A stretch of DNA of 64,000 nt, taken from Liolophura sinensis (taxonomy: Eukaryota > Mollusca > Polyplacophora > Chitonida > Chitonidae). Both the position numbers and the translations under genes were made by a program. Positions 21,702 to 34,094 of the stretch are shown one piece after another (positions within the stretch are counted from its first letter, which is position 1; every line of letters begins with the position of its first letter). The notes under the pieces are model-generated. The model did not search any database, was not told where the DNA came from, and worked only from the letters and a program-made list of their open reading frames with translations. The stretch is from contig NC_088299.1 in assembly GCF_032854445.1 (NCBI RefSeq), positions 11,773,608 through 11,837,607 on the forward strand, read 5' to 3'.

Positions 21702-22743
21702 AAAAACAAATGACTAAATTTAACTCTTTGAAAAGAAACCTAAAGTAAAATAAGTTTATTTCCAGGCATAGTTTTAAATGATCTTCATGTTTACTTCAGT
21801 TTTACAGCTCCTTTCCCCTTTAACCAGCTTAAGGTTTAGCCAGTTCGTACTTATGTTCGTGTGTCGTGGGTGTGGTTCTTCCTCGTGGCCTAGTATCCAC
21901 CACTGAGCTTATCGGACGCAACAAGTTCAGCAGCAGATATCCTGATACAACGAACTTGGGACTTATCACAAACCTATTCACTGGTTTATTGACGTGACCA
22001 GAAAGAAACAAGGAGATAAAGTTTAAGAGTCACGAAATATACAACAGCTTGGTACGTTATATAGTGCTTTAAAAAAAGAGTTATTTTGGAGCATGGAAAC
22101 TGAAAACTAATGGAAACTAAACGGTCACATGCATTTCTTCTCCGACATGCATTTTTTTTCTGACATTCTGGTAATTAACTCTATAAATGAACTTTTAATT
22201 AGGAACTGTTACGATTTGTTACGAATTGTTCTCGTATATACCCCAGGGACTTTTGATAAAAAACAAAACAGAGATCTGGTGACGTTAGCGAAGACAGCTG
22301 CGGCCTCGGGTTATCGAAATAACTTACTGTTCAAACTGTTCACATGACGGTGATTTCGTTTATCTTTCGATTTTGCGTAATGTGAACTGCGATATTTCGG
22401 CTGTGCTCCATCAAAGAAACAAAAAGAAACTACCTGTGATACACTTTATCAGAGCTTATAAACATTTGGTCTGTTGTTATCATTTTCTTTAAGTGAATGT
22501 AATAGATAGCCATTGTCAAACAAAATTATTCGTACATGTATATAAATAGGGCAGTAATTATGTTATAACTCTTAAAGCGAGAACCATGGCCGGTTCAAGT
22601 GTACAAGAATCAATGTAAAACTATATAATCTCAAGGTAATCATTAAATTCTTAATTAATGCCCTTGACCTTATTATTTGACGTTTTGACACAAGTAGTCC
22701 AGCTCCGAAAAACAAAAGCTTCATTTTAACTCAAAGGAGTCTT

Positions 22744-22986
22744 GGGCCCAGTTGTTCAAAACTAGTTTAAGATTAGATACCAGATTTAACTTATAAGCCA
22801 AGTCTTCAATTTTGTACTCAGCCCCCCCAAATAAACTGCGTACCAATATAATAAATATGAATTAAAATTACTGCTCTTATGCTCTGGCTTGGGCAACTGC
22901 AATGTCTGCTAAGTTTGGCGAAAATTTTCAGTATGAAATATGCCTTAACAACAGTATTAGCTAATACACTTTCGAACAACTGGGCC
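22744..22986. mobile_element. Inverted-repeat (MITE-like) element, 243 bp
   Basis: The left end GGGCCCAGTTGTTCAAAA and right end TTTCGAACAACTGGGCCC pair over 18 bp with one mismatch. The interior is AT-rich without an open frame. A similar phrase, GGGAGCCCGTTTCACAAA, occurs alone near 58683 and may be an unrelated element end. Confidence 0.65.
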
Positions 22987-22989
22987 CTG

Positions 22990-25105
22990 ATGATAGCAAA
23001 AAAAAAATAGCTAAAAACGAAATAATAAACAGGGATCTTATTTCTGGAAACTTATCAGTAGATCTAGTGGATCATAGGTATTGTCAGCGTAAGTGTTGGC
23101 GATAGGTTACAGTATTATATACAGAAAAATAGCCATTCTGTTGTTACATTATAGGTCACGCTATATCCCAATTTTTGTCATAAACCAAAGTAATATTCGG
23201 GTGACCTATTGCCGTGACCCGAGGTGATAGCGCACTTACTCTGGGCCATGCTCATGTACGTAAAACAAAACAACAAAGGTAAGACAAAACATCACCGAGC
23301 CGTGTGTATAATCGTGGGCATTGGCAGAGGTGGAGTCACTGGATGGCGACTGATCGTGGGTTAGTAAGCTGGGGTGGGCATATATTAGAGAATGATTGTG
23401 GAAGCATGATGTAGATGTCAGGTATGAAGTGTCAGATTTCACATGTGAATAACGCACAAATAGCTTGACCTTGTAACCAGCTATAGATCTCGTCATATGT
23501 ACGTGGATACATACATGTACCAGATGCGTTTCACGTAAACCTAAAAAAAAAACAATCGGTGTAGAAAACTGGATCCAGATATGCGGGGATTTCAGTCAGA
23601 CAGACTGTACGTATATTTACATACCTGAGTAGCCTCGATTTTCCATCGCAGTAGATGCCAATCAGCAATGATCAAGTGTCTCCAACCTGTTGTTTTTCGT
23701 CCTCTCTGGGCGTATGTACACTGATTGTTGTTTTGCTGAGCGCAGATTGCGCAGGCGAACTCCCCGTATAACGACGCACGGCCTGAGTTTGAGACTTCCC
23801 CTGAAACCCGCTGTTACTACTGTTGTATATCTTGTCCTGTGAACCCCGTCCTCCCGGATTCTGGTTTCCGATGTGTTAGTGATATACACTCAGTTCGAGC
23901 AGCGGTTCATCGCTGAGCCTAAGTTGTCCTTAATCGTACGCACACAGCAGTATTGTACACCTCGGCTGTGACACTTAGCGCAGGATAAAACCTACCCCAA
24001 GGTGCGTACAGCAACTTGTAATGTGGTCCAATGAAATGATACCATCCCGGTGACTGGCACGCCCCTCCCTTCTCCCCGTCGGCAGTGCAACGTCTACAGT
24101 CACGATATGCACGAAGAAAACAGGTTGAGTGCTGCATGTGGACAACTAAACTTTGAACAGCAATATCAAACAAGTGATCAGATTTTGTTTAACGCGAATT
24201 TTCGAACGCTTTTTCAAGTTTTGAACTTTTAAAGTTTTGAATCACTTGCAAGACGCGTGTCGCACTGGTACAGAATAAACGCGTGTCCTGGCATTTTATA
24301 ACTGTGTGATGGACGCTGTCCATGCTGAACCATGCGTTTCAAATTCTGCAATGACTAAATTGGCAGTACAAACAGAAATAGATGCCATAGAAAATTGATT
24401 TTATACAATAAAGATCTGTATACTGTAACACACCGTATGCGTTACACATGCGCAGTGGGGTAAACAAGTTCGGCATTTAGTTGATTTTATGTCAACAATT
24501 TCAAAACGTCACAAAGCGCATTTCTCCTGTCTGGAATGCCAATATAGATAATATAGTCACGTGTTCGCTCACTTTCAGACTTAACGTCCCATAAAAAAGA
24601 CATTCAGATAATGCATCTTAATTACATTTCAATGAAATTAACACTTTTGTGTAAAGCACAACATAAATCTGTTGAATTAAACACTTTGTGTTAAGCTCTT
24701 TACCTTGTCTAAGTACAGGTCAGATGCTATAAGCGAGAACAGAAGGGGGATTTCTTGAGTTGAGAAAATAAGGCCTGCGGATTTAAACGTGTTGACACAC
24801 TTAATATTCTCCATTTCCGAACCAAGCCACTCTAGTCAGTAGTTAAACAGTGGAATGTGTGTACACTGACGTCCAGGGTCAGGTACACCAGTGTGTGGCA
24901 AAAGTTGAGCCATGTTTACAGTGTGTCGACATAAAGAGGGCAGCATGTATTAAAACATCGTAGAAGCTGGGCGAGTACACAAACGTCGTTTAACAGTTTA
25001 ACAAACTGGAACCGATGTTTTTGAGAGGCCTCATATACATGAAAACTTCCGTCATTTGAGATGAACAATTCCCAATGCTGGGCAAATTTTTAAAACTTGC
25101 GAATG
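22990..25105. other. No gene recognised
   Basis: Several 60-90 codon frames overlap in both directions around 23.2-24.2 kb, but none shows a family motif or consistent splice phase. I leave the stretch unannotated. Confidence 0.4.
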
Positions 25106-25107
25106 AT

Positions 25108-25222
25108 CGTGGGTTTCCTGCGGGCTCTGTCTGCTTTCCTCCCACCATAACGCTGGCCGTCGTCGTATAAATTAAATATTATTGAGCATGGCGTAAAACT
25201 CCAATAAAATAAACAAATAAAT
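25108..25222 (+). mobile_element. SINE family A, 3' part
   Basis: It begins at CGTGGGTTTCCTGCGGGCTC, has TTTCCTCCCACCATAACGCT and ends in ATAAAATAAACAAATAAA. The head is missing. Confidence 0.75.
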
Positions 25223-25960
25223 TTTCCCAAAACAGCGTTTTACACACTTTGCATTTTCCAAACATGAAGATATTGCGTGATAACGTGATTACAGATATCG
25301 TGACGACACTAACGCTCAACCAGTAAAAACCTGAGAAAACTTGGTGCTTGTATTTATGCTGTCTTGTTTTTATTGTCGAACTGTAACTGTCCTTATCCGA
25401 GTACTTTTCGCACACGATAAAATGCCTTGTAGATTACGTTTAAGAATAACCCATAATGTTAGTATTATAGACTTCGTGTTAAATTTCAACCTTAAAATTA
25501 CACACCCTGCAGATAGTATATGCTGTATAGTTAACAAAGAAAAACTGGATATTGTTTTGTTGTTAACAACTGATCAGTAAAACAGAAAATAGGGTGGGCG
25601 GACTTTTGTTATCTGAACATTAGCAAGTTCCGTGTTATGTAGGAAATCATGAAACAAGAACATGGTGTGAACCGATAACGCGGATACTTGAATCAATGCC
25701 GCAAACGCATAAATGTAGCTCTGTGGCAGGGCAGTTTATCCGGTATTTGGCTAGGTGTGGTGGTTTTTCCGGGCCTATGCCAGGCCAGTGACGTGGTTTA
25801 TAAATTGTAAGACTGATTTCTTGTAAATGAGACAATGACCTAAATTCACACCCGTCGATCAACCCCCGGCAATTAAGGTCGCAAGCTCGAATCCCACTCT
25901 CGCTAATTTGGCTGTGACTGTCGACGTGTTCTTCAACACAATGTTCAACTCCATTCAACT

Positions 25961-26012
25961 ATATATATAGACAGATAGATAGATAGACAGATAGACAGAT
26001 AGATAGATATAT
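25961..26012. repeat. (GATA)n/(AT)n microsatellite
   Basis: Short AT run followed by interrupted AGAT/AGAC tetranucleotides. Confidence 0.95.
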
Positions 26013-26217
26013 TTGATGGTGGCCAAGTTTATGGGTGAAGAAAACCGGAATGCTAGGGGTAAACCACTATAAATTAATTATATAAATGCCGAAGTCACAT
26101 CCGAAAACAACAATGAGAAGAATAGCGATATTTTTTTATGACATGTAATGGTTACAACGTCCTCTTTTTACATGTACATGTATGCATTGCTGATCCGAGC
26201 TCCATGTTGGCCTGTAT

Positions 26218-26310
26218 CACACTAAATTTGAGCCTTGCTTGTCCAGGGTCAATCCTGGGTCGGGGCACACCTAAGACCTTAAAAGAAGAAGTTGTAACTT
26301 CCTCGCTTTG
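26218..26310 (+). mobile_element. SINE family B, 5' fragment
   Basis: GGGTCAATCCTGGGTCGGGG, then CACACCTAAGACCTTAAAAG and AAGTTGTAACTTCCTCGCTT match the family B copy at 32995-33360. The remainder is absent. Confidence 0.65.
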
Positions 26311-26924
26311 TACTGAAATAAAAATTTACTGTGTTAATGGGGCCCTGGTCTAATATCTTAGGCGGTATTATCCACGTGATAATGCAACACTACAGATCAC
26401 GTGATAATAATGCAGAAGTACGCAAAGTACACCACTAAATATGACGATGTATAAAGCCCATAGTCAAGTAGCACCATAAACATAGCACTATATATATATG
26501 TGATGATCCTGTAACAGGGCCTCTTGTACATGTCTGATTTAAAATACGATGTATAAAGCCAAATGACAAGTAGCACTATAAACAAAACAACACCATGTAT
26601 CTGATTTGACATACGATGTAAATCCCAGTGTAGTCAGGCAGCACATTTAACATTATGTAAGCAGGCCAAGTGGCATGTATACAGGGCTCTCTCCCAGTAT
26701 TCGTAACACTATCAATCAATATCACCGAAGTTTCTTGTATAACTGACCAGGCAGTAAACTTTGCAAGGGCTAATTTTTCAGTTCTTCCCTTAGAAATACA
26801 TTTTTTCAGGACATTTTACCGCATTACTTTTAATGCATTGCTCATAAGTTGCCATTAACCGGAATACGGATATTGTTGTCGCACTGAGATTCGATGAAGA
26901 AATCAAAAGCATTCTTTATACAGC

Positions 26925-27065
26925 GATCCTGTCACGTGTTAGATCGTGGAAGAAGACTAGCTCTTGAATCGGGAGGTCTCAGGTTCAAATCTGATTTGAC
27001 TGCAGCTTTACGTGAGGGAGTTTGTCAGGTGTTTGGTGAAGTGCAGTGGTTCTCACTACGTACAT
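26925..27065 (+). mobile_element. Possible tRNA-derived SINE head of another family
   Basis: AAGACTAGCTCTTGAATCGG is followed by a B-box-like AGGTTCAAATCT and TGAGGGAGTTTGTCAGGTGT. The layout resembles a Pol III SINE head, but there is only one copy in the window. Confidence 0.45.
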
Positions 27066-27069
27066 TTGT

Positions 27070-28125
27070 ATACTTCTATCAACAGACCGACCGCTGTTAA
27101 TTAACTGAAATGGTCCAGTTTTTAAATTACGGTCTAAAAAGTATTCAGTACATAAACAAACAAACAAAAAACACTGCATCACATACTGTTTCCGTTTCCT
27201 ATCTATAAAACATAAAGTTCCTAAGAAGCAATGTAGTTGCAAAAATTTACAAAATCATTATTCAGAATTTTGTTTTGTTGATTTAGGAAATACTGGGCAC
27301 ATATGTATCGTCATTTTTGTAAACATGAAACTCATCTTCATTTGAAATAATATTTTCAATAAATATCTCTAGAAGTCATGAGAGCCGCATCTCCGCATGA
27401 CTTAAGGCTGGAGCCTCATTAGTTTGACTCCCCTATATATTTGTCAGTGTCGTCACTATCAGACTTCACGCTTGACTTGACCTGAAATTTGTCCTTTAAG
27501 CGAAAATAAATCTGTCGTGCATCAACACAGCAGGAAAAACGTAATGTTAACGAGGAAACTTTTAACATGCGAATGCAAGGTGTATCCTACTTGCATATGT
27601 ATTGTAAGAAAAATGTTGTATGTATTGAAAGAAGAATTCATATGCACAAAACGACATTTTAGGCCAATCAATGAAGAATATCTCACTGGTTGTGGAGCAA
27701 CGGTCGTGAAGCACACCAGACCCCAGGCGTTGCTGGAGCAAGGGAGGTAACACAGGTCCAGACAACTGTATGTATATATATATATACAATATTCCAATAT
27801 TACAGTTGTACCGAAACACTAATCAACTTCAGCACTGATTTTTTTGTTGTTGTTTTTTTTTTTTTGTTTTGTTTTTTGGTTTGTCATGATTTCATAAGAA
27901 TGATGGACTGTATTTACATGGATTATATGATTTCTAAGATAATATTCATGTAGAGTTAGATTTAGACTGGAACTCTATTACTAAAGCTGGAATGCTTAAA
28001 AGTTATCAAATTGGCTATTTTTGATACCTCATCAAAATATTCGCTATGAACATACCATGTAAAACACGCGAAACAGACATTCTCTTACATATATATAATA
28101 CTATGGATCTAATACACAAAAATTA
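27070..28125. other. No gene recognised
   Basis: AT-rich, with a short TATA run at 27773-27786 and a T-rich stretch at 27839-27878. Nothing coding is supported. Confidence 0.45.
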
Positions 28126-29355
28126 ACTTCTTTGTTATGCGGACCCTCACTTTGATCAAATACTTGTTACTTGGATAAATAGAGTCAAAATCTTGAATTG
28201 CATTGATTTCACTTTATTGTTTACACCAGATGCATGAGATAAAAGCCACATTTTGTTATCTGCAGAATGAAAATTGGCTGGGGCACATTTAATAATTGTT
28301 TCTACAGAAATGTGATCTAAAAGAAGTGTATACATGAATTTAGTTCTTGTTTTATCACTATCCATTCTAACGTTTCGGATGTACGTCATATCAAAATTTA
28401 AGTTCGGCATTTCACCGGCAACAAAAGGGTGATTTGAGACATTTTTCAGTTTCCAGAGTTTTCAGAGTTTTCCAAATTTTATAGCAGTCGTATATTACTG
28501 GGATACCATATTGCTGATCACGTAAATTCAACGGTTTGAAAGTGCCACTTGCATCAAACAAATCTTGGATATACACAATCCCAGCTTCTCACCAGAGTGC
28601 GTTATAAATAGATTCCCCTAATGTCAAAATGAGTTTATTGTTCCAAACAATTTGATCATAAAATGGGACGACTTCCGGCTTTATTCCTTTCCAAAAATTA
28701 AGGACAACACAGTAAAAACATGGAAGGATTTTGCCCAGTTTTTTGGTATTTGGTTTTTTGGGTTTTTGGTAGTTTTTTTGGTATGATAATTACAATGTAT
28801 AGGGAAACTTAACCCACCTAACTCATGAATAGGTGAGATGGAATCCGTTCCCATAAACTTTCCGCATCATTAAAATACCTTCTTAGCCAGACAAGCATTA
28901 GTGCTTTATTCATTAATATAAGATCCGGAGAAATCATACCTCCCTGAAACGTATCCTTAGACATCACATGTCTTTTAACTTTGTCGTTTTTACAATTCCA
29001 TATAAATGTATATAACTCTGAGTTAACTATTTTGCAATTCTGTGTTTTTAATGGAAGCACTCTGGCCAAATAAGCCATTCTTGAGATGCCTCTGCCTTTG
29101 AAACAATGTTTTTTCCTAACAGCGTGAGGCCTCTTCCAGGCCAGATTTAAAATCTTGTTTTTAATTTCTTTATATTTGGATCTAAATTTTCTTTATGCAG
29201 TTTTTCCAAATGTCGGAAAGCTCTAACGCCCAGAAACGTTGTCGAATTTATCGCCCATATATGATACGTATTGTCTATAAAAACAGCTTTGTTTAGTTTG
29301 ATCTTAAGAAGTTTTGTCTTTTCTAAATTAATTTTTAATCTGCTCAATGTTTTAC

Positions 29356-29765
29356 CTCTTTTCCATAAACAACGTTTCTCAGTGTTACAGTCCAGTTATC
29401 GTCAAATACTTTCCCTTTACCTCTTTTCTATAAACAAAGTTTCTCAGTGTTAGAGTTGAGTCATCGTCAAATACTTTCCCTTTACCTCTTTTCCATAAAC
29501 AACGTTTCTCAGTGTTACAGTCCAGTTATCGTCAAATACTTGCCCTTTACCTCTTTTCCATAAACAAAGTTTCTCAGTGTTAGAGTCCAGTTATCGTCAA
29601 ATACTTGCCCTTTACTTCTTTTCCATAAACAAAGTTTCTCAGTGTTAGAGTCGAATCATCGTCATATACTTGCCCTTTACCTCTTTTCCATAAACAAAGT
29701 TTCTCAGTGTTAGAGTCCAGTTATCGTCAAATACTTGCCCCTTACCTCTTTTCCATAAACAAATA
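29356..29765. repeat. ~64-bp tandem array inside the LINE, 7 units
   Basis: The unit contains CTCTTTTCCATAAACAAAGT, then TTCTCAGTGTTAGAGTCCAG, then TTATCGTCAAATACTTGCCC. Read with the LINE, each unit gives an xDDNWTLTL-like peptide that falls where the RT catalytic FADD motif should be, directly after the AEIINTKLR block. The array appears to have grown from the element itself. Confidence 0.88.
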
Positions 29766-30492
29766 GCACCCTTCACAGTCTGCATATCCCGTAATTTCGT
29801 GTTTATTATTTCAGCACACAACATAAATAAATACAGGGACAATGTTTTAGCCCCCGGGAATTTGAGAATCACCTTGTAGACCTACTTTTATTGACGGCAC
29901 AGCTGAACGTACCCGTATAAAATAGATTTATTCACTTTGATATGTTTTTTTCCAATTTAAAACATTGAAGAGCTTTAGACAAAAAAGAATATTCAAAAGA
30001 ATCAAAACCTTCTTAAAGTAAAGTTAAAGCAAAAGGCCATCACTTTCACAGTAATCCGGCAAATCCATACTCTTATGTATCGACCACGGACAAATCCGGT
30101 TTGCAATTCATCAATTATACTAGTAAGGACCGTCTTTATTGGATTAGCTAATAATTTTGAAAAAATTTTAAAATCCGAATTCATCAATGTAATTGGACAC
30201 CAGTTTTTAATCTGGATCTTTCCCTGATTTTTTAATCAAAGTTAGTAACCCTCGTCTTTGCTGAAGTCCTAGTTTCCCAGTACTGAGTGAATGGTTGAAT
30301 GATTTCAAAAGAAATGGTTTAATGTTACTGCAAAATGGTGAAAAAATTCATTTGACAAACCATCACACCATGGTTATACGCTGACCTTGAGATTTTTCAC
30401 CATATCATCAAATTCATCTTCTGTGAATTAAGAGTCCAGTAAATTTTGTTCAGCATTTGACAAGGCCGGAGAGTTTGCCCCATTGAAAAATT

Positions 30493-30534
30493 CTCGAAGG
30501 TTTCGTCGAGCTTGAGCTCGACGAAACCTTCGAG
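30493..30534. repeat. 42-bp near-perfect palindrome
   Basis: Left arm CTCGAAGGTTTCGTCGAGCT, two central bases TG, and right arm AGCTCGACGAAACCTTCGAG. The 20-bp arms are exact reverse complements. It lies inside the LINE ORF2 remnant and interrupts its reading frame. Confidence 0.95.
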
Positions 30535-31749
30535 ATGGGGCCTTGCTTTGACGGGTATAACGATGAATATAACGTGTGAATTTCAGTGATAATGTCTTCT
30601 GATGATTCTGTTGTTCTTCTGTCGGCATAAACAAGTTGTGTTATTTTCTTTTTGCCCCAAAGAGCCTTTTCTAAATTAAAAGAATATTTCGTTGATTTTT
30701 CTCCCTGCTCTGACCATCTAATCTTGTATCTTGTCTTTGCACCTTGAGCTTTGTATTCATATACGTTCTTAAGCATTCTTTGGCATTCGTCGTGTTCATT
30801 TACAAGATCTTCTGTCGGGGAATACTGTAGTTATCTATCAATAGTGGATAATTTTTAATCAGGTATTTTTCTTCCTTACTTCTTTTAAAGATTAAATTCC
30901 TTCGAACGTTTAATGGTATTATTTGAAATTTTTTTAATTCCCAGAGATTTATGGGTTCTTTATTGTTCAACTGTGCTACTTTGAAATTTAAAAATTCAGT
31001 TATTTGCTAGCAGCAAATCTTGTCTTTCAACAGGGAATTGTTGAATTTCCAAAAGTTCGGATGACGATTTGGTATGTTCACCTCAAATGAGAAAGAGATC
31101 ATTGTGTGGTCTGATTGAATACTCGGTTTAGTACTGGACTCAGTTACTGATCTTGACACACTGGGAGAAGTCAAGCACAAATCCGTTCTAGACTGTATAT
31201 CATTTTCTCTGTGCCAGGTATGGGCCAATACGTGAGGATTTTGCTCTCGCCATACATCGCTTAGATTTAAGGTGTATATCAGATCTTGAATAGCTGGAAT
31301 AATCTATATTGGATTACGCGACAAACTTTTCCTATCTAACGCCGGTTTAAGGACGGTATTAAAATCACCTCCCAATATTATGTTTGTACAGTTAAATTCA
31401 TCAAATAATAAACTAGATACATTGTTTAAAAAATCTTCACCATCTTCACCATCACAAGGTAAATGAATGGCCATCAAATTCTACCTCCAGAATCAAATAC
31501 CTGTCAAAATCACCTGTTTTTGATTTACACATTTTAATAGGTGTCGTAAACAAAATCTCCTTCTAACCTCGATGATTAAATTCAATGTAGTTTCCGTATT
31601 AATTTGTCCAAAATGTTTCGTCTTTTTGACAACTATGCATCTTTATGAATGGAGATTATATCAGCGTTTTGATTTTTCAAGTATAGAAATAGTTCCCTTC
31701 GTTTTTTTATCCCTGATCCCCTAACATTTAGCAATGTTACCTTTTTCAT

Positions 31750-32305
31750 AATAAGCTAACTTTTATGCAAAACAATGCTAACACTGAAAAAAAGGTGAAA
31801 ATATGAAATGTAACACAGGTAACACACCGCTGTGCCAAAAGAGAAGAATGGTGGTAAACACAGTTTGGTTGAAATATTGACATTTCCAATATTCACTGGA
31901 AAGTATATAAGGCTATATACCTACACATTATCTTGTACCAGCATCTCTGTAGTGTTACCTTCCTTATATTATGACATACCAAAAGTGAAACGAAGAAGCT
32001 GTTGAAAACTTTTGTGGACAGATGCATCAATCTTTGTTGTCTTTCATTTTCCCGGATTTATTTTTCGCTGCAGATTCCAACAAATGCCCATGAAATTTTC
32101 AGTCACACTTTATGAATAGCGAAAGCATGCTTATCTTCAAATAATCGCTACGACATTGCTGCAATACTTCTGAAATAGTGTTAATACGTAATCATTGATT
32201 AATTCACAAGAATTAGGTCTATATACCCTCAGAGCAGCTTTCATCTTTTTTAAAATTTATTTATTTACTTATTTCTTTATTTTATATCCACAATAAAAAC
32301 CTTTC
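31750..32305. other. No gene recognised
   Basis: Sequence upstream of the LINE ORF2 start. A LINE 5' region or ORF1 remnant may be here, but I cannot identify one. Confidence 0.4.
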
Positions 32306-32309
32306 AGCA

Positions 32310-32465
32310 ATGCGGTTGCTGTGAGTTAAAGTCCAGTTCAGAGCCAGGATCCTGTGGGTGGTCGTGGGCTTCCCCAAGGCTCTGGCCGGTTTACTCACAC
32401 CCGTTTAATGCTGGCCGCCGTCGCATAAGTGAAGCATTCACCCTAACATTTATAAAATAAATAAA
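32310..32465 (+). mobile_element. SINE family A, diverged
   Basis: GCGGTTGCTGTGAGTTAAAG (B-box side), GTGGTCGTGGGCTTCCCC and TAATGCTGGCCGCCGTCGCA are followed by an A-rich end. A central part is deleted. Confidence 0.65.
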
Positions 32466-32812
32466 CCAAAAAGTTCCTAAGAAGCAGTGTGGTTACGGAG
32501 TTTGCAATTATTATTCAGATATGTACAAGACGTTTAGAAATATTGACGGTTTACAAAAACTCGTGATAGTGCAGCTTTTGTAGACAGATGCATCAGTCTC
32601 CCTCACGTAAGCTGCACGTAAACTGCACTATCACGCAAAACTCGTTTTGTAAAGACGAAACTCACTCTCGGTGACAGTGTTATTTGAGTAATGGGTAAAG
32701 CGCACTGGATCGATCGTAGATACTGCTGGAACAGCGAGGTAACATTTTCCTATAACAGCATATGTGTAGAGTTACCTCCCTTATATCTGGACACAACTAA
32801 TGTGGAATGAGA

Positions 32813-32870
32813 GTGATTGGGGTTTAACGCTGTACCTAACAGTCTTTCAGTCAAAAGACGACTATGTGGA
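32813..32870 (-). mobile_element. SINE family B/C tail fragment
   Basis: Reverse complement of the shared tail: GGGGTTTAACGCTGTACCTA followed by CTTTCAGTCAAAAGACGACT. Confidence 0.55.
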
Positions 32871-32994
32871 GTGAAGAAGCTGTTGAAAATTTTTGTGGTT
32901 GATCTTTGTTGTCTTTCGTTTTCCCGGGTTTATTTTTAGCTGCAGGTTTCAGCGAATGCCCATGTGATTTTCAGTCACACTTCCATACTGTACA

Positions 32995-33360
32995 GACCGG
33001 CCCGGATAGCACAGTTGGTAGAGCGTCCGCTTCGGGACCGGTAGATCCAGGATCAATCCTTGGTCGAGTCACACCTAAGACTTTAAAAGAGGAAGTTGTA
33101 ACTTCCTCGCTTGGCGTTCAGCATGAAGGGGATAGTGCAACGACTGGTTGACCCGTATCAGTATAATGGCTCGGGCGGGATGGCTTACTTGCCTTCGGTA
33201 AGTCGTCTCAGTGATGCAGCACTAAATAAAAGAGCGGTGGAAATCCGTCCTGCAACAAGGAGGCACATTACACGTGCATGCACCCTAATGATTCCTTCGT
33301 CGTCATATGACTGAAAAATTGTTGAGTACGACGTTAAACCCCAAGCACTCACGCAATCAC
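32995..33360 (+). mobile_element. SINE family B, full length with 13-bp target duplication
   Basis: The head has an A box (TAGCACAGTTGGTAGAGC) and a B box (GGATCAATCC). The body holds GAGGAAGTTGTAACTTCCTC and GTGGAAATCCGTCCTGCAAC; the tail is TACGACGTTAAACCCCAAGC. TCCATACTGTACA is present at 32982-32994 and again at 33361-33373, a clean target-site duplication that implies a fairly recent insertion. Confidence 0.9.
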
Positions 33361-33450
33361 TCCATACTGTACACATTACATCCGCCGCTGTTTACACTCG
33401 CTGCCAATCTTGAAATCTTGAACAGAGCGACGCATGCATTGTGAGTACCA

Positions 33451-33702
33451 TGTTGGTTAGGGCGCTAGATAGTGTAATGACCCAGGAGCCTCTCACCAAT
33501 GCGGTCGCTGTGAGTTTAAGTCCAGGTCATGCTGGCTTCCTCTCCAGCAGTACGTGGGGAGGTCTGACAGCAACGTGCCGATGGCCGTAGGTTTCCCCGG
33601 GCTCTACCCGGTTTCCTCCCACCATAATGCTGGCCGCCATCGCATAAGTGAAATATTCTTGAGTGCGGCGAAAAATAGCAAACAAATAAATAAATAAATA
33701 AA
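33451..33702 (+). mobile_element. SINE family A, near full length
   Basis: It has GTTGGTTAGGGCGCTAGA (A-box side), GCTGTGAGTTTAAGTCCAGG (B box), CATGCTGGCTTCCTCTCC, TTCCTCCCACCATAATGCTG and a tail of AAATA repeats. The 5' end is somewhat degraded. Confidence 0.88.
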
Positions 33703-33725
33703 CTATTGCTATAGTCCACAATGCA

Positions 33726-34092
33726 TGAGGTTTAAGGCACACCTGCACTGTAGCTGCATTACGTTTGTCTTGTGCAATACTGATGTGTGTGAACATCTGT
33801 CCACAATTCATGACGTTTAAGGCACACCTATACTGTAGCAGCAGTACGTTTGTCTGGTCTTAAGCAATCACACACAATGCACAATCTTGGATACTATATT
33901 AGATGATCATAACAGAGCTATAATAGACGATGATAGAAATGTCCATTATACACGTAGCCTGAGCTATACATTGCCTTACTATGATCTGTTTCATTTAACT
34001 TGTGGCCTATATTCATCGATGTGTTACATTGCTCATGAACATTGTTACAATTGCCTTTCATCCGTAACACCGTAAGTTCCACAAGTTAAAAC
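33726..34092 (+). repeat. Direct repeat, left copy, flanking a FLYWCH fragment
   Basis: It shares with 34448-34729 the ordered words TTTGTCTTGTGCAATACTGA, ATGATCATA, GAGCTATACAT, GTCTGTTTC/ATCTGTTTC, CTCATGAACATTGT and CAAGTTAAAACT. The first ~60 bp are additionally duplicated within this copy (33725 and 33810). Confidence 0.72.
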
Positions 34093-34094
34093 TA

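Larger units (their letters stand above)
28130..31749 (-). mobile_element. Degenerate LINE (Tx1/L1-like), ORF2 remnant
   Basis: Disconnected minus-strand frames line up in the order of a non-LTR ORF2. The start at 31749 reads MKKVTLLNVRGSGIKKRREL, the opening of an APE endonuclease, and breaks at a stop where the QETH-type block should be. 31007-31228 has a TW-R-x-DIQSRTDL block and SDHTMISF near the end of the endonuclease. 30450-30776 has RYKIRWSEQGEKSTKYSFNL. 30002-30187 has ANPIKTVLTSIIDELQTGFV then RGRYI (RT). 29645-29872 has LSLYLFMLCAEIINTKLR. 28818-29347 and 28156-28410 hold post-RT blocks. Many frameshifts and stops show it is long dead. The clade call rests on these blocks only. Confidence 0.8.

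Noticed and set aside
23236..24232. Cluster of 60-90-codon frames on both strands
   Set aside because: Overlapping, without motifs or matching splice phases.
25647..25958. 103-codon minus-strand frame
   Set aside because: Contains a B-box-like GGGATTCGAGC and looks like an old repeat; no protein family recognised.
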